Source of the DNA: Mortierella hygrophila
Lineage: Eukaryota; Mortierellomycota; Mortierellomycetes; Mortierellales; Mortierellaceae
Length of the DNA: 64,000 nt
Direction of reading: 5' to 3'
Assembly: GCA_015680625.1 (NCBI GenBank)
Contig: JAAAXW010000005.1
Span: forward strand, 331,461 to 395,460
Under the pieces are notes generated by a model that worked only from the letters and a program-made list of their open reading frames with translations, made no database searches and was not told the DNA's origin. The position numbers and the translations under genes were made by a program. How positions within the stretch are numbered: position 1 is the stretch's first letter; each line of letters begins with the position of its first letter. Of this stretch, positions 10,769 through 20,700 are shown piece after piece.

Positions 10769-13522
10769 ATGGCTGCCTCCATCGACTCAACCGCCCATCT
10801 CACTCCACCTCATCATCGCAGCAGAAAACCCCCTCCTCCCTCACCCTCAACCCTCGACTCATTGCGCTCAACTCTCTCCCAAGCCTCCCTCTACGAAACT
10901 CATTCAACAAGAGCTGCCCCGTCTTCAACAACCTCCCTCCCCGGTCTTCTCGCTCAAAGCCAACGTCAACGGGCCACCCGGGACCAGTCGTCCTCTTCTC
11001 CTCCATCCTCATTGTCACCTTCTAGCAGAGATTCGAATCGTTCCCAAAAAAGTCATCAGGCCCCTACTCCTCCTGTCAAGATGAGGTCCCAGGAAGGCAT
11101 TGAAATGAGCGGTTCGAGACCTCCTCATCCTGCCTCGACCGGCCACAGTAGCACCAGGAACAAAAGTTCTCTCCACTCGACAGCTCCTCGGAGAACAAGT
11201 TCAAACTTCTACAGTCAACAGAACAACAGCAGTAACAACCTCCTACATCAAGATTCAACAACTGGCAAGGACAACCACTCGACCAAGCCTACCCTCCCTG
11301 CTCTACAGATATCGACCGACAAGTCCTGGTCGATTGGGTGGGCGCAAGGAGCGGTCGAGAACGTCAGGAAAGGTGGAGATGCCAGGGAACAGAAGGACCA
11401 CCAGAACGTCAGCGACGACGATGGCGAGGACAACTATTTTGGCGACATTCTTGACAAGTACTGCAACTCGGACGACGACCCAACCTCCCCCTCGACGGCA
11501 TCGCCAACATCGCCCTTCTCAGAGCGCAAGGACTTTTGGGCAGCCCAGCCTCCAACCCCTCCTGTCACCAGCTCCAGCCGTCGTCTTGATCGCCACCAGC
11601 AACAACAGCGTGATCCCTTTGCGGTGCAATCGCCGAGCAGGAGAGCTGTCGCGCCCTTGAGGAACGCGCCCACTCCTGCACAGCCCACAGACTTTGCAGC
11701 CTCTACAACGTCCCTCTCCTCGACAACCCCGTCAACGACCAATAGTCCCATGATGGCCGCCTCGGCAAAGTTCAGCAGCTATCTTCAATCAGGAGCAACC
11801 CGGGGCAGTCGAGAGTCGTTCACTCTCCACGACGCGTCGTCGTCAACCACCGTTGGTACCAATAGCACACCCCGATCGTACTCAAAGAGGCCATTGCCTG
11901 TGCCCTCGTCGTCGACGACGGCGTTGTCATCTGCTTTGAATTCAATCTCCACCTCTGAATCTCCCAGGGTCTCCGTCGCCTCGACCTCTAATCGGTCGTC
12001 TTTTCTCAGCCTAAACCACTCGACCCCAGACCTGCGCGATGTAAGGCCAGAGCCACCGCAAAAGGACAGCACAAGGCGAACGTTGGGGAATGCTCAAAAC
12101 AACAACAATATCAACAACAATAGCCCCTACCTTGGTAACAATAACAACAACAGCATCAGCGCCTCTCATTTGCCTCCCATGCTCGGTGACACTCACCTGT
12201 CTGATTCTTTGACCTCGTTCTCAGCCGTGGTCGAGGCTTCGATGGAACGACGGAGGAACCCATCTGTTTCAAGTGGAGGCTCTTCGACCCTGGCGGACAT
12301 CAACCCTTATGCAGACAATGCCATAACAGGCGCAGTAGCATCACCACCAACGCCCAGCAGTAACTCGAGCAGCAACCACCACGGCAGCAGCACTGGCAGT
12401 ACAGGACACGGACACGGTACCAGCGGCAGCAGTAGCAACAAGAGCAGCTCTCACTCTAGTCACCTGAATTATTTGACTAACGGTCGGTCAAAGGATCGAA
12501 CGAGTGGTTCAAACCACCAGCATTTGTACCACCATCAAGCACAAAACAGCAGTGCCACCTCTCTCTCACGCGGCCAGCAACATCAGAGTCAGAGCGAAGA
12601 GCAAGCACATTATCGACAACGGCACCAGCATCAACAACAGTCGAGCTCGTCGTCCTCACGACCTTATGATGGTAGCTCACATTCTCGGTATTCTTCGTCT
12701 TCGCCTGCTCTTTACTCGCCCTCTGCCAATGGTGGCGGTGCTACGCCTTCGGAGATGTTCTCTAACCGCCTCGACAGCAGCAGGTTAAGGTCTCATAGTC
12801 AGGGGTCCATCTCAACCACCTCGTCCACCACCAATAGCAGCTATAACAACAATAACAGCCATTCGTACCAGTACCAGCACCAGCCGCAACAGAACCCACA
12901 TCAGCGACAATACGGGGCCGTCAGACCCGCGATCATGAAGACGCCGATTGCCCGCGCACGAGCCCGCGAAGCCAAGGGACCCCGCAAGGTTGTTTTCGGA
13001 GACATGATCACCATCGTTACCATCGAGCAGCCCGAAGCCCCACCCCCTCCCGTCTCCACACCCGGTTCCGACAAGGACAAAAAGAAGAAAGCCGCTGCAG
13101 CAGCCAAGAAGAAGGCAAAGAAGAACGGCGACAAGACGGGACCTCACCCAGACCCGGAGTACGACGAGGAGTACTACAACCAACCCTATACCCCCCTCCC
13201 CGCCGATGTCCTCGTCACCCAGGCGCCCTGGATCGGCAACCCCAACTATGATGAGGAGAAGCAAAACTCCAAGTTCTATTACGAGGACGATACAGCCGAG
13301 TACGAGTATGACGATTATGAGTACGAGGCGCCGTTCGATATCCGGTCTGGACCTGGGGATGAGGATGATGACGAGGAGGATGAGGAGGATGAGGATGATG
13401 ATGACAGTGTGAAGGGTCGGGCTTGGGGCAATGGGATCGCTGGTGGTGGGGCTGCTGGTGCCAAGAAGAAGGGTGGGATGTTCAAGTTCAAGAAGGCCGT
13501 TAACCGGCTCTTGCGCAACTAA
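10769..13522 (+). CDS. Large Ser/Asn/Gln-rich disordered protein with conserved-looking basic C-terminus
   Basis: Single-exon frame of 917 residues from the ATG at 10769. Family not recognised. Residues 1 to about 720 are low complexity (Ser, Thr, Pro, Asn, His, Gln runs). Only the end looks structured: AIMKTPIARARAREAKGPRK, then KVVFGDMITIVTIE near residue 740, an Ala/Lys tract, a Tyr/Asp/Pro-rich stretch (YDEEYYNQPYTPLP), an acidic run of Asp/Glu near 865-885, and a basic tail GGMFKFKKAVNRLLRN. The hydrophobic-basic C-terminus could be a membrane- or partner-binding helix; this is inference. The frame stays open 5' to 10100, but the CT-rich leader ends exactly at this ATG and the residues after it change from Phe/Leu/Ser-rich to a Ser/Pro-rich protein, so I chose it. 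Possibly a cytoskeletal or polarity scaffold, but no domain supports that. Confidence 0.7.
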   Translation: MAASIDSTAHLTPPHHRSRKPPPPSPSTLDSLRSTLSQASLYETHSTRAAPSSTTSLPGLLAQSQRQRATRDQSSSSPPSSLSPSSRDSNRSQKSHQAPTPPVKMRSQEGIEMSGSRPPHPASTGHSSTRNKSSLHSTAPRRTSSNFYSQQNNSSNNLLHQDSTTGKDNHSTKPTLPALQISTDKSWSIGWAQGAVENVRKGGDAREQKDHQNVSDDDGEDNYFGDILDKYCNSDDDPTSPSTASPTSPFSERKDFWAAQPPTPPVTSSSRRLDRHQQQQRDPFAVQSPSRRAVAPLRNAPTPAQPTDFAASTTSLSSTTPSTTNSPMMAASAKFSSYLQSGATRGSRESFTLHDASSSTTVGTNSTPRSYSKRPLPVPSSSTTALSSALNSISTSESPRVSVASTSNRSSFLSLNHSTPDLRDVRPEPPQKDSTRRTLGNAQNNNNINNNSPYLGNNNNNSISASHLPPMLGDTHLSDSLTSFSAVVEASMERRRNPSVSSGGSSTLADINPYADNAITGAVASPPTPSSNSSSNHHGSSTGSTGHGHGTSGSSSNKSSSHSSHLNYLTNGRSKDRTSGSNHQHLYHHQAQNSSATSLSRGQQHQSQSEEQAHYRQRHQHQQQSSSSSSRPYDGSSHSRYSSSSPALYSPSANGGGATPSEMFSNRLDSSRLRSHSQGSISTTSSTTNSSYNNNNSHSYQYQHQPQQNPHQRQYGAVRPAIMKTPIARARAREAKGPRKVVFGDMITIVTIEQPEAPPPPVSTPGSDKDKKKKAAAAAKKKAKKNGDKTGPHPDPEYDEEYYNQPYTPLPADVLVTQAPWIGNPNYDEEKQNSKFYYEDDTAEYEYDDYEYEAPFDIRSGPGDEDDDEEDEEDEDDDDSVKGRAWGNGIAGGGAAGAKKKGGMFKFKKAVNRLLRN

Positions 13523-14217
13523 TATTATGTTTTTTTTTGTCTTGCACACCCTCGAGGCCTCGCCTTGCCTTTGGCGTGAATACGTTCCTCCTCCTCCTCC
13601 TCCCCCAATAAAACCATACCATACCATACCATATCATACCATAGAAGTGGTACTCTCATTGTTTCATGAACGAGCGACTTGATTTGGCAATTTTCGGTTT
13701 ATTAATTCTCGCAATATGCGATAGAGGGCTCAAACCAATGGGAAGAAATAGAGGAAGGTGCTTGCTTTGTCGGGAGTGACGCATGTTGCTGTAGGATAAG
13801 GATGGGATGGTGGATGGGCCTACGACGACGATGGGCAACTATGGATATGCATGGTATGATCTGTCAAATATGAAAGTGTCAAAAAGAAGAGGAAGCGACG
13901 CGGCAGAAATGAAAAAAAAAAATGGTAAACTGGGAAGAAAGGGACTCAGGAATAGAAAACGGAAAAAAAACAACTATTCAATTGAAAGGGGATAGAGGAG
14001 GGGATGTAAATAGGTTTTTAGTCCTGTCCAAGGACATACACTAAGCCGCAGATGTTGGGGGAGTGGGAAGAAAGGAAACTACAGAAGAAAAAGAAAAAAA
14101 AAGAGCGAGAAAGAGAGAGAGAAAAAAAATAGGAAGAGGTAATAAGGTGTGCTGTACGGGTATTCGATATTGTTGTGTGTGTTGTTATAGTATTGTCTTT
14201 TTTTCGCATTCGTCTCC
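13523..14217. other. Intergenic region between convergent genes
   Basis: 3' flanks of the gene ending at 13522 and the minus-strand gene ending at 14218. It holds a pentanucleotide repeat (13609-13642) and purine-rich tracts near 13870-14130. No gene seen. Confidence 0.6.
13609..13642 (+). repeat. ATACC pentanucleotide tandem repeat
   Basis: About six copies of CATAC/ATACC, one with an A-to-T change (ATATC), 90 nt downstream of the stop codon at 13522, probably within or just after the 3' UTR. Confidence 0.85.
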
Positions 14218-15005
14218 TCAAGTGGCTCCGTCCTTCTTGACGCCGTTTTCATCGACAGCTTCTCCCAGCCCCTGCAACAATTTGTCGAGTGCCCCTTGGT
14301 TATGCTCCTTCAACTCTCGATCCTTCTCCTCTTTCCGACGCTTGAGCTCCTCAAGGGCCGCGGCCTGTTTCGCCATTCGGATGGCCGCCTCAGTGGCGGA
14401 TGTAGCCGAGATCTTGGACAGTTTGTATTCGACCGCGTCCGGAGTGTCTGAACATTGCGTCGTTGTGCCAGAATCAATGTTGGTGGTATTGTCATCATCG
14501 TGGCATGTCTCCACAATGGCGCTGGTGCCTTGTAGTGATGACAGGGAGGCTACAGAGGCTGCTGCTGCGCTGGCGGCGGGGTAGGGGAGAGGGTATCGCG
14601 TTGCTCCTCCTCGTGGTGGTGGGCCTGTAGTGGATACGGATGTAGCTGGGTTGGTAACGGTGGCCCAGGAGTGTTCACTGTCGCGATCATCGTCGCATGA
14701 ACAGATTTGTTCGAGTGAAAGACCTGCTAGTGCCTGGGCGATATGAAGACCACATCCTACGGAAACAAAGAAGATGTGATAGAAAAGATCATAGGATTTT
14801 TTTTTTTTTTTAATTCTCGAGTTAATAAAACTCTGGTTGCTGGTATTTTTTTTTTTGCAAGTTGTAGATGAGTGTTACGTGTGTTGGGTTCCCAATGGTA
14901 AAGGAAAGAGGATAGGGGCAAATAGGAAATAGGGAAGGGAATGGAATGGAGCTTACCTTCCCAGGTGAACTTTCCACAGTCGTGACAGACAACTCGGTGG
15001 CACAT
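14218..15005 (-). CDS. Small Cys/His zinc-binding-like protein with coiled-coil tail
   Basis: Two exons, 15005-14957 and 14756-14218, joined by a GT-AG intron in phase 1; product about 195 residues. The first 35 residues carry MCHRVVCHDCGKFTWEG, then CGLHIAQALAGL and CSCDDD. Short bacterial and fungal proteins of the form 'CxxVxCxxCGKxTWxGCGxH' are known as uncharacterised small zinc-ribbon-like proteins; the spacing (CxxxxCxxC...CGxH...CxC) suggests one or two metal sites. After a Ser/Ala/Pro linker, residues of about 130-185 form a charged helix (AKQAAALEELKRRKEEKDRE), probably a coiled coil. Intron placement falls inside the Cys motif (W-E-G|C-G), so without splicing the motif would be broken, which supports the model. 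Function unknown; metal binding is inferred from the Cys/His pattern only. Confidence 0.75.
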
Positions 15006-16189
15006 TTGATATGATGAGCGATGGAACAAAAAAAGGGGAGGTTGGAAAAAAAAAAAAAAGAGCTGGTGACAAGGCGAGATTATGCTGAGGTCGATTGAAT
15101 GTTCGATGGTTGATGAGTTAAAAGGCGATGGGTGAATGAGGCTGTTATTGCTATAGGTGGTTATTGTTATGGATGAATAATCGAATAAGGAAAGAGAAGA
15201 AAAAAGAAAATGAAGAAGAGGTAGGAAAGGACAAGGAAAAAAAAGTCCATGCGGTGCGTGATGACCAAGGGCCACACCCACGTTCTCTTCTTCGGTGTTT
15301 TTTTATACCCTTTAATTCCATGCAAAGTCCGAATTTTCTCTTTATTTCCTGCTTCATTAGGATGAACTAGAGGGGAAGGATACTCACACAAACAAAAAAA
15401 GAACACGATAAGAGCATGGTCATCTCGGACTTTTAAAAGAGAGGGTTGGGTGGGAAGTGAGTTGGAACTTGGTAGGTTCCTTCTCCTTCAAGTTTATGGG
15501 ACAGTCCAGGCCCGTCAACGAGGGCCACATACATACTCTTTCGTCATACATTTACCCTTTTAAAACTCACCACCCCCTGTCTATCTCATCTCCTTAAAGG
15601 AAAGTTAAGATATTTCTTTGTCCGTGTGCATCTACTTGAGCCGCCAAGAGAGAGGCATGCGTTGGCTATAATGCACACTCTGCACTGGACCAGTCCTCTC
15701 CACAGTCAACGCCCCATGGTAACCCAGCTAGAACGCCAGCTGAAGGGTCTCAAAGCCGAACCTGCGAATGAGTACTAATCCATATCCATAGTTCGGTCGC
15801 ATGACGCGAGGCTTGGTAGAAATATAACTGGCACCTCAGCTTGGCGGCGCGTCAATCCTACTTGTTTTGTTGCCGTGCATGGTTAAATGGTGGGTGTCCC
15901 AGGATCGAATAGTATAGTAGAACGAGTGGACTGGACTACGTTTCAACCCTTTGTCTTGTTCTTGATCAAACGAAGCACAATGTCCGTCGCTCAATTGAAT
16001 GCTGGTTGTAGTGGTCGAGTGTAGTGACTTGAGATTTAGCAAGCCACTTTCCTGGCACATTTTTTTCCCCTCCTCCAAACGAACGCCACCATTTTCTAAT
16101 TCATAGCCCTGTATTTATTTTCTATGGTCTAATTGGTACATTTTTGTATTATTTTTTGTCATATAAAATTATTACTCCTGTCAAGTATT
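15006..16189. other. Intergenic region, 1.2 kb
   Basis: Probably promoter of the zinc-protein gene (near 15006-15400, A/T-run rich) and 3' flank of the MTP18 gene. The stretch 15440-16100 is of balanced composition but holds no convincing frame or RNA gene. Confidence 0.5.
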
Positions 16190-17216
16190 TTACTCTGTCT
16201 TCTCCTTGTTGAGGACGGCATCCAAGACCTTCTCTTTCTCTGCAGGCTCCATAGGAAGAGTCTTTCCTCCGCCACCCTCAAGCATGGCAAAGACCCTGTC
16301 GACGGCGTGCTCAATGGGATGATCGAACATGATGGGCAATGCCGGCACAACCATAAGACCGAGAGCGGTAGGTCCCCACTTCTTCAATGCAACGTTGGCG
16401 CTATTCTTGAAAAGCTTTCCTGATTGGTGAACGACAGTGTGGATCGTGATAGCGGGCTAAGAACGATTATGCAATAAAAACGAGAAAACGGCATGAATAC
16501 TCTGAAGTCCTTTCGTTTTTCTTTTCCACTCCCGAAGTCCAACAATCCTGATCAGATAATAATGCAAGGGGACGTACCATGAGCAAAGAGGCAAGACCCT
16601 GGAAAATACCACGCTTCAAGACCTAGATATCCATGAAAAAGAAATGAACAAGGTGTTGAGTAACGAGATACACATGTATGGTCCTGAAGAAGTGTAAAGC
16701 CAAGCCAATTAAATTCGATCCCGCTTGCACTTACGGTCATTCCGATGACATCGTTGGGTGCTCCTGCGATCTTGGCCTTGTATCCCTCGTATGCGACATC
16801 AAATCCAACGTATGCGAACGAGACTATTATTGATCAAGAAAAAAAAAGGAAAGGTCAATTGATGAAACGTTATCTTATCTGGCAAGATCCATGATCCAGC
16901 AGCAACAGGTAACAACAAGTAACAGAAAGGCGAATAGTGATGCAGAAGTGGAGAGAGAAAACTTACCACCATACATGGCATTGACAAAAAAGGGAGCGGT
17001 GACGGGACGGAAGGCCTCGCCGACATCGGAAGAGTAGGCGAGATAGCGGGAAGAGGCGACGAAGAGGGACTTGTAACGGGCGAGGTAGGCGAGGTAACGG
17101 GCGTTTGTCTCGACGGTGTCGATCTCTCCGGACTGAAGGTCATGGGCTTCCTGCTTGACCTCCTGAGTGATCTTTGTGGCGACGGGGGTGTCCTGTGATG
17201 ATGGTGCTGCACTCAT
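16190..17216 (-). CDS. Mitochondrial fission process protein 1 (MTP18) family
   Basis: Inner mitochondrial membrane protein; the animal homologue MTFP1/MTP18 affects mitochondrial fission and inner-membrane coupling. Four exons: 17216-16967, about 16827-16736, about 16622-16578, and 16456-16190, all GT-AG, giving about 217 residues. Family landmarks: SRYLAYSSDVGEAFRP near residue 58 (animal form 'RYLGYANEVGEAFR'), a middle segment GYKAKIAGAPNDVIGM, VLKRGIFQGLASLLMPAIT (animal 'WQALASVAIPGFT'), and KKWGPTALGLMVVPALPIMF followed by D-H-P-I-E-H-A-V-D (animal 'TALGLLTIPIIIHPIDRSVD'). Three or four hydrophobic segments fit the family. The N-terminus is short and carries no obvious cleaved presequence. 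Divergent with the focadhesin gene, starts 537 nt apart. Confident family call. Confidence 0.88.
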
Positions 17217-17753
17217 GGCTGTTGTATTGTTGTAAAAGTGTGAGAGAAGGGAGATGTGTTGATGTCGGTGTGGAATGAAGAGAAGAGATGAGAGACAAAA
17301 AGTTTTTCTTTTTATACGCGGCTGCTGATAACGTAAAGAACAGGTTCGACGGCTAGAAAGAATGACATGCACGATGCTAAAAAAGGAAATTATCTAGATC
17401 CCAAGCATTCTTTTATCTTTTTTTCCTTTTTGTTGCCCCCCCCCTGCCCCACCCGGAAGAACAACGTTACCGAGCAATGGTCCACCAGATCCGTCATCCC
17501 GTTCTGCTGCAAGGCGACTTCTCTCCTGGTTTTGGTCTTTTGGATGCGCTTTTTGAGTTTTCTGGGCTAGGTCAAACGACATCAAAGGCTTCACTCAGTC
17601 GAATATCACTCTGTGCAGTAAAGAGTGTCAATGGTCCTTTGAAATTAAGGGGTGCGATCCACTCAGTCTCCCACTCTCTCCCCCCTAAAGTTCCTGGCAC
17701 ACTGGTCTCAAACCTCATCACTTTCCCTCCAACGGTCATTCGCGTTCTTTTTC
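17217..17753. promoter_or_regulatory. Shared divergent promoter region, MTP18 / focadhesin
   Basis: The 537 nt between two divergent start codons. It contains a C-run near 17437 and several short open frames, one of which (from 17652) runs in frame into the focadhesin start but is Ser/Leu/Phe-rich. No clear TATA element was identified. Confidence 0.5.
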
Positions 17754-20700
17754 ATGGCGTCCATCAGGAGACCGCAGCAACTAGGGATATCCAGGACAAA
17801 CTCGGACTCACAACCTACATCAGCATCAACAACAACAACAACATCAAATATAACAACAACGCATCGCTCTGTCAATGTCCAAAAGATCACCAGCCTCTCT
17901 AACCAACTCAACCCCTCGTCTTCAGCTGCCAGCAACACCAACAATGGCCGTAACCTCAGCCTCGCGCAGCTATGGTCTCAATGCGCCTCTCCAGTCGCTT
18001 ATACTTCTTCAGTCGCCACAGGAGCCATGATTGATTTGGTCCGTAAGGATGCATTGGACTGGAACGAGGCTCTACAGGGATTCGAGAACGCGCTGTCAAC
18101 AGCCCAGGGTCAGGCTCTCGCCAACATGATCCATTCCCTCAGCAACCTTCTCATCTCTGCAGCTGAGATGGCTTCGGGATCTGTGAAGTCGAAAGTCCAT
18201 ATCAGCAAGAGCGTCTTTACGGCCAAGAACAATCGACATCCATTCATCGCCCTTATCATGACAAACTCTCAAATGGAGTCGATTCTCTTCACAGAGATGG
18301 ACAGGATCCTGGACCACCTCCCTGACTCGCCGCAGTATCGGATCGCCGCCTTCGATATTCTCTCCCATTTCCTGGACTTTTGTCTTCTGGATCGCCATGA
18401 ACGAAACCTCATTGTCTCAAGTGCTACCGTCCTGTGGATCTCAAAGACATTGAACGCCTGCATTTACGACGAGGACCTCAGGCCGTTTGTCACACACCTC
18501 CTGGATTACCTGTGCTCGGTCCCCACTCGGTTCCCTCTCGACCGATCACAGCCAAGCGCCACACTGCAGTCATCCCTCCGAACACTGGTCGACTTTTACT
18601 GTCTACCCTCAACCCAATTAGCCCTGGACGCTAAATATAAGGCAGAGTTTGGTGGACGGATCTTGATGGCGCTTCTCTCCTGGATGGCGGACTTGAGACG
18701 ATATGGGCTCCCGACCTTCCCTCTAATGCTGACGGCTCAGGCGCTTTTCAGGAGCAGGAAAGGTTACACAGCACCCTCTTTGTCGTTCAACACCCTCTGG
18801 CCGCTTCTTTCGTTCTTGCTGATGAATTCGCCTACAGTGGATGAACAGCGAGTTTTGGTCAGCTGGATGCATGCAGTCTTGACGACAACCGAGGAACACG
18901 TGGAAGCCATGATCGCCAACCTCGCCTTCCTACCCATTTTTCAGGTCATGGGCGAGTCGCAATCGGAGGACATCAGCAAGAAGTGCGCCGACATCTTGCA
19001 GAAGCTGGAGACCATCCCCAAGACAACCAACACGAATTTGGTGGCGGAGATTGAGCTCAGGGCAACCTCGGGTGTGGCCGCCATGATTCAGACAGAGGTG
19101 GCTCACTTGCGCCGTAATTGGAGTGTTTCCGAAGACGAGCAGGACATGGAAGAAGAACAGGCAGATGCAGGAGAGACGTTGTTCTCACTAGGCGACGACG
19201 ACACATTCGCTAGCTTGATTTTGACAACCTACATGTTCCATCCGGACGAGAGCAAACGGATCGATGCCATGACACGGCAGGCGCAGGTGGAAGAAGGTCG
19301 GCTGGTCACCCTTGTCTTGTTCATATACGTGCTCAGAGTCGACTCGTCGCCATTGGTCAAGCTGCACTTACTTCAGGAGGCTATTCCGTCCCTGGTCACT
19401 TCCAAGGATGAGATGGTCACGGCTAAGGTCCTGCGCACTATCTTAACACTCATCCACGGCGTCCCAAACGCTCCCTCTGGCACCAAGATCATGAACACTC
19501 ATATGGGTGCTGTAGGCGTCAGGATCCTGTTCTTAATCTGGAAGCGTCAACCTCGTGTCTGGAAGACTCTCCGCCATGTCATCCACAGCTGGGTTGAGAG
19601 CCGTCCCCGACTTTTCAAAACCCCTTTGAAGGGCGAGCCTGAATACGACATGGAAGTTGCTGTCCTTGCCACCATCAGGTAACTTTTATTTATTATCGTA
19701 ACGTATCATGGTTTGCCAAGTCTGCTATATATTACAAGTCTAACGATCGCCACGATATTTTTTATTCACATAGGGACATTTGTGCATACGATACAGCAGG
19801 ATATGCCGAGGTTCTCATCCCGTTCTTAGCCAACCTGCTTGGCTCTGTCGAACTCTACGCCTCATCGATATGCACCATCATTGAGACTATGAACCTCACA
19901 GTCGAGGCTGAAGTTGTTGAGCCACGAGCTGGTAAATTTTCATCTCTGTCACTTCTTTTCTGTATGAACGGTTTTTCCTGAGACCTTTAACGACCCGTAC
20001 TTATCGGATACTTTCTCAATCATTTAGCTTGGAATGTCTTGTTATGCCATGTCGGCGAACATGCATTGAAGACAATGCACCCAGGAATGCTACAGGAGAT
20101 GTGCGTCTTTTACGGCATTGTTGGATCCAGGAGTGAAGGTAAGCACCGGTCTGTCGCCAATGCAGCGATGTGTGAGACTGGCTGCTTTGGACTGACTAAC
20201 GGTACGTGGGCTAACAGCTTTATCCTTGACGTGAATAGATACCCAGGTGTACTTGGATCTGCGGGAGGCTGTTTTGATAAATTACATTCAGCCGCTTTTG
20301 ACCTCGGAGGATCCTGAAGTCCTTGCAGCGGCACTGAAGGCACTGGGTTGCTTTACGGCTCCTGAAATCGCATCGGTTCTGCCCACCGAGTCTCCTTCGC
20401 TGTACATCCGGGAGAAGGTTCTTGAAGCGAACGATACCCTGGTCTTGGACGAGTACTCATTCATCTTGGAGAAATTGGTCCGCTTCGAGCTGTCCAACAT
20501 GCGTCGCGGACTATTCAAGGAAGCTGGGTCAAAGAAGATTGTCGACTCTGCCTCCGGAACCCAGGAGCTCGACAGGCTTCAGGGTGTGCTCTCGGTCGTC
20601 GCTAGCAACATTCTTCAAAAGTGGCAGTCAGGAGATGTCAACCCGGGTCTTCGTATCGGATATGCACTCTCGAGTCTGCTTTGCTCGGCCGTGGTTGAGA

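Noticed and set aside
12812..13627. 271-codon minus-strand frame within the disordered protein gene
   Set aside because: Hydrophobic/Gly-rich antisense shadow of an acidic Asp/Glu and Gln repeat coding region.
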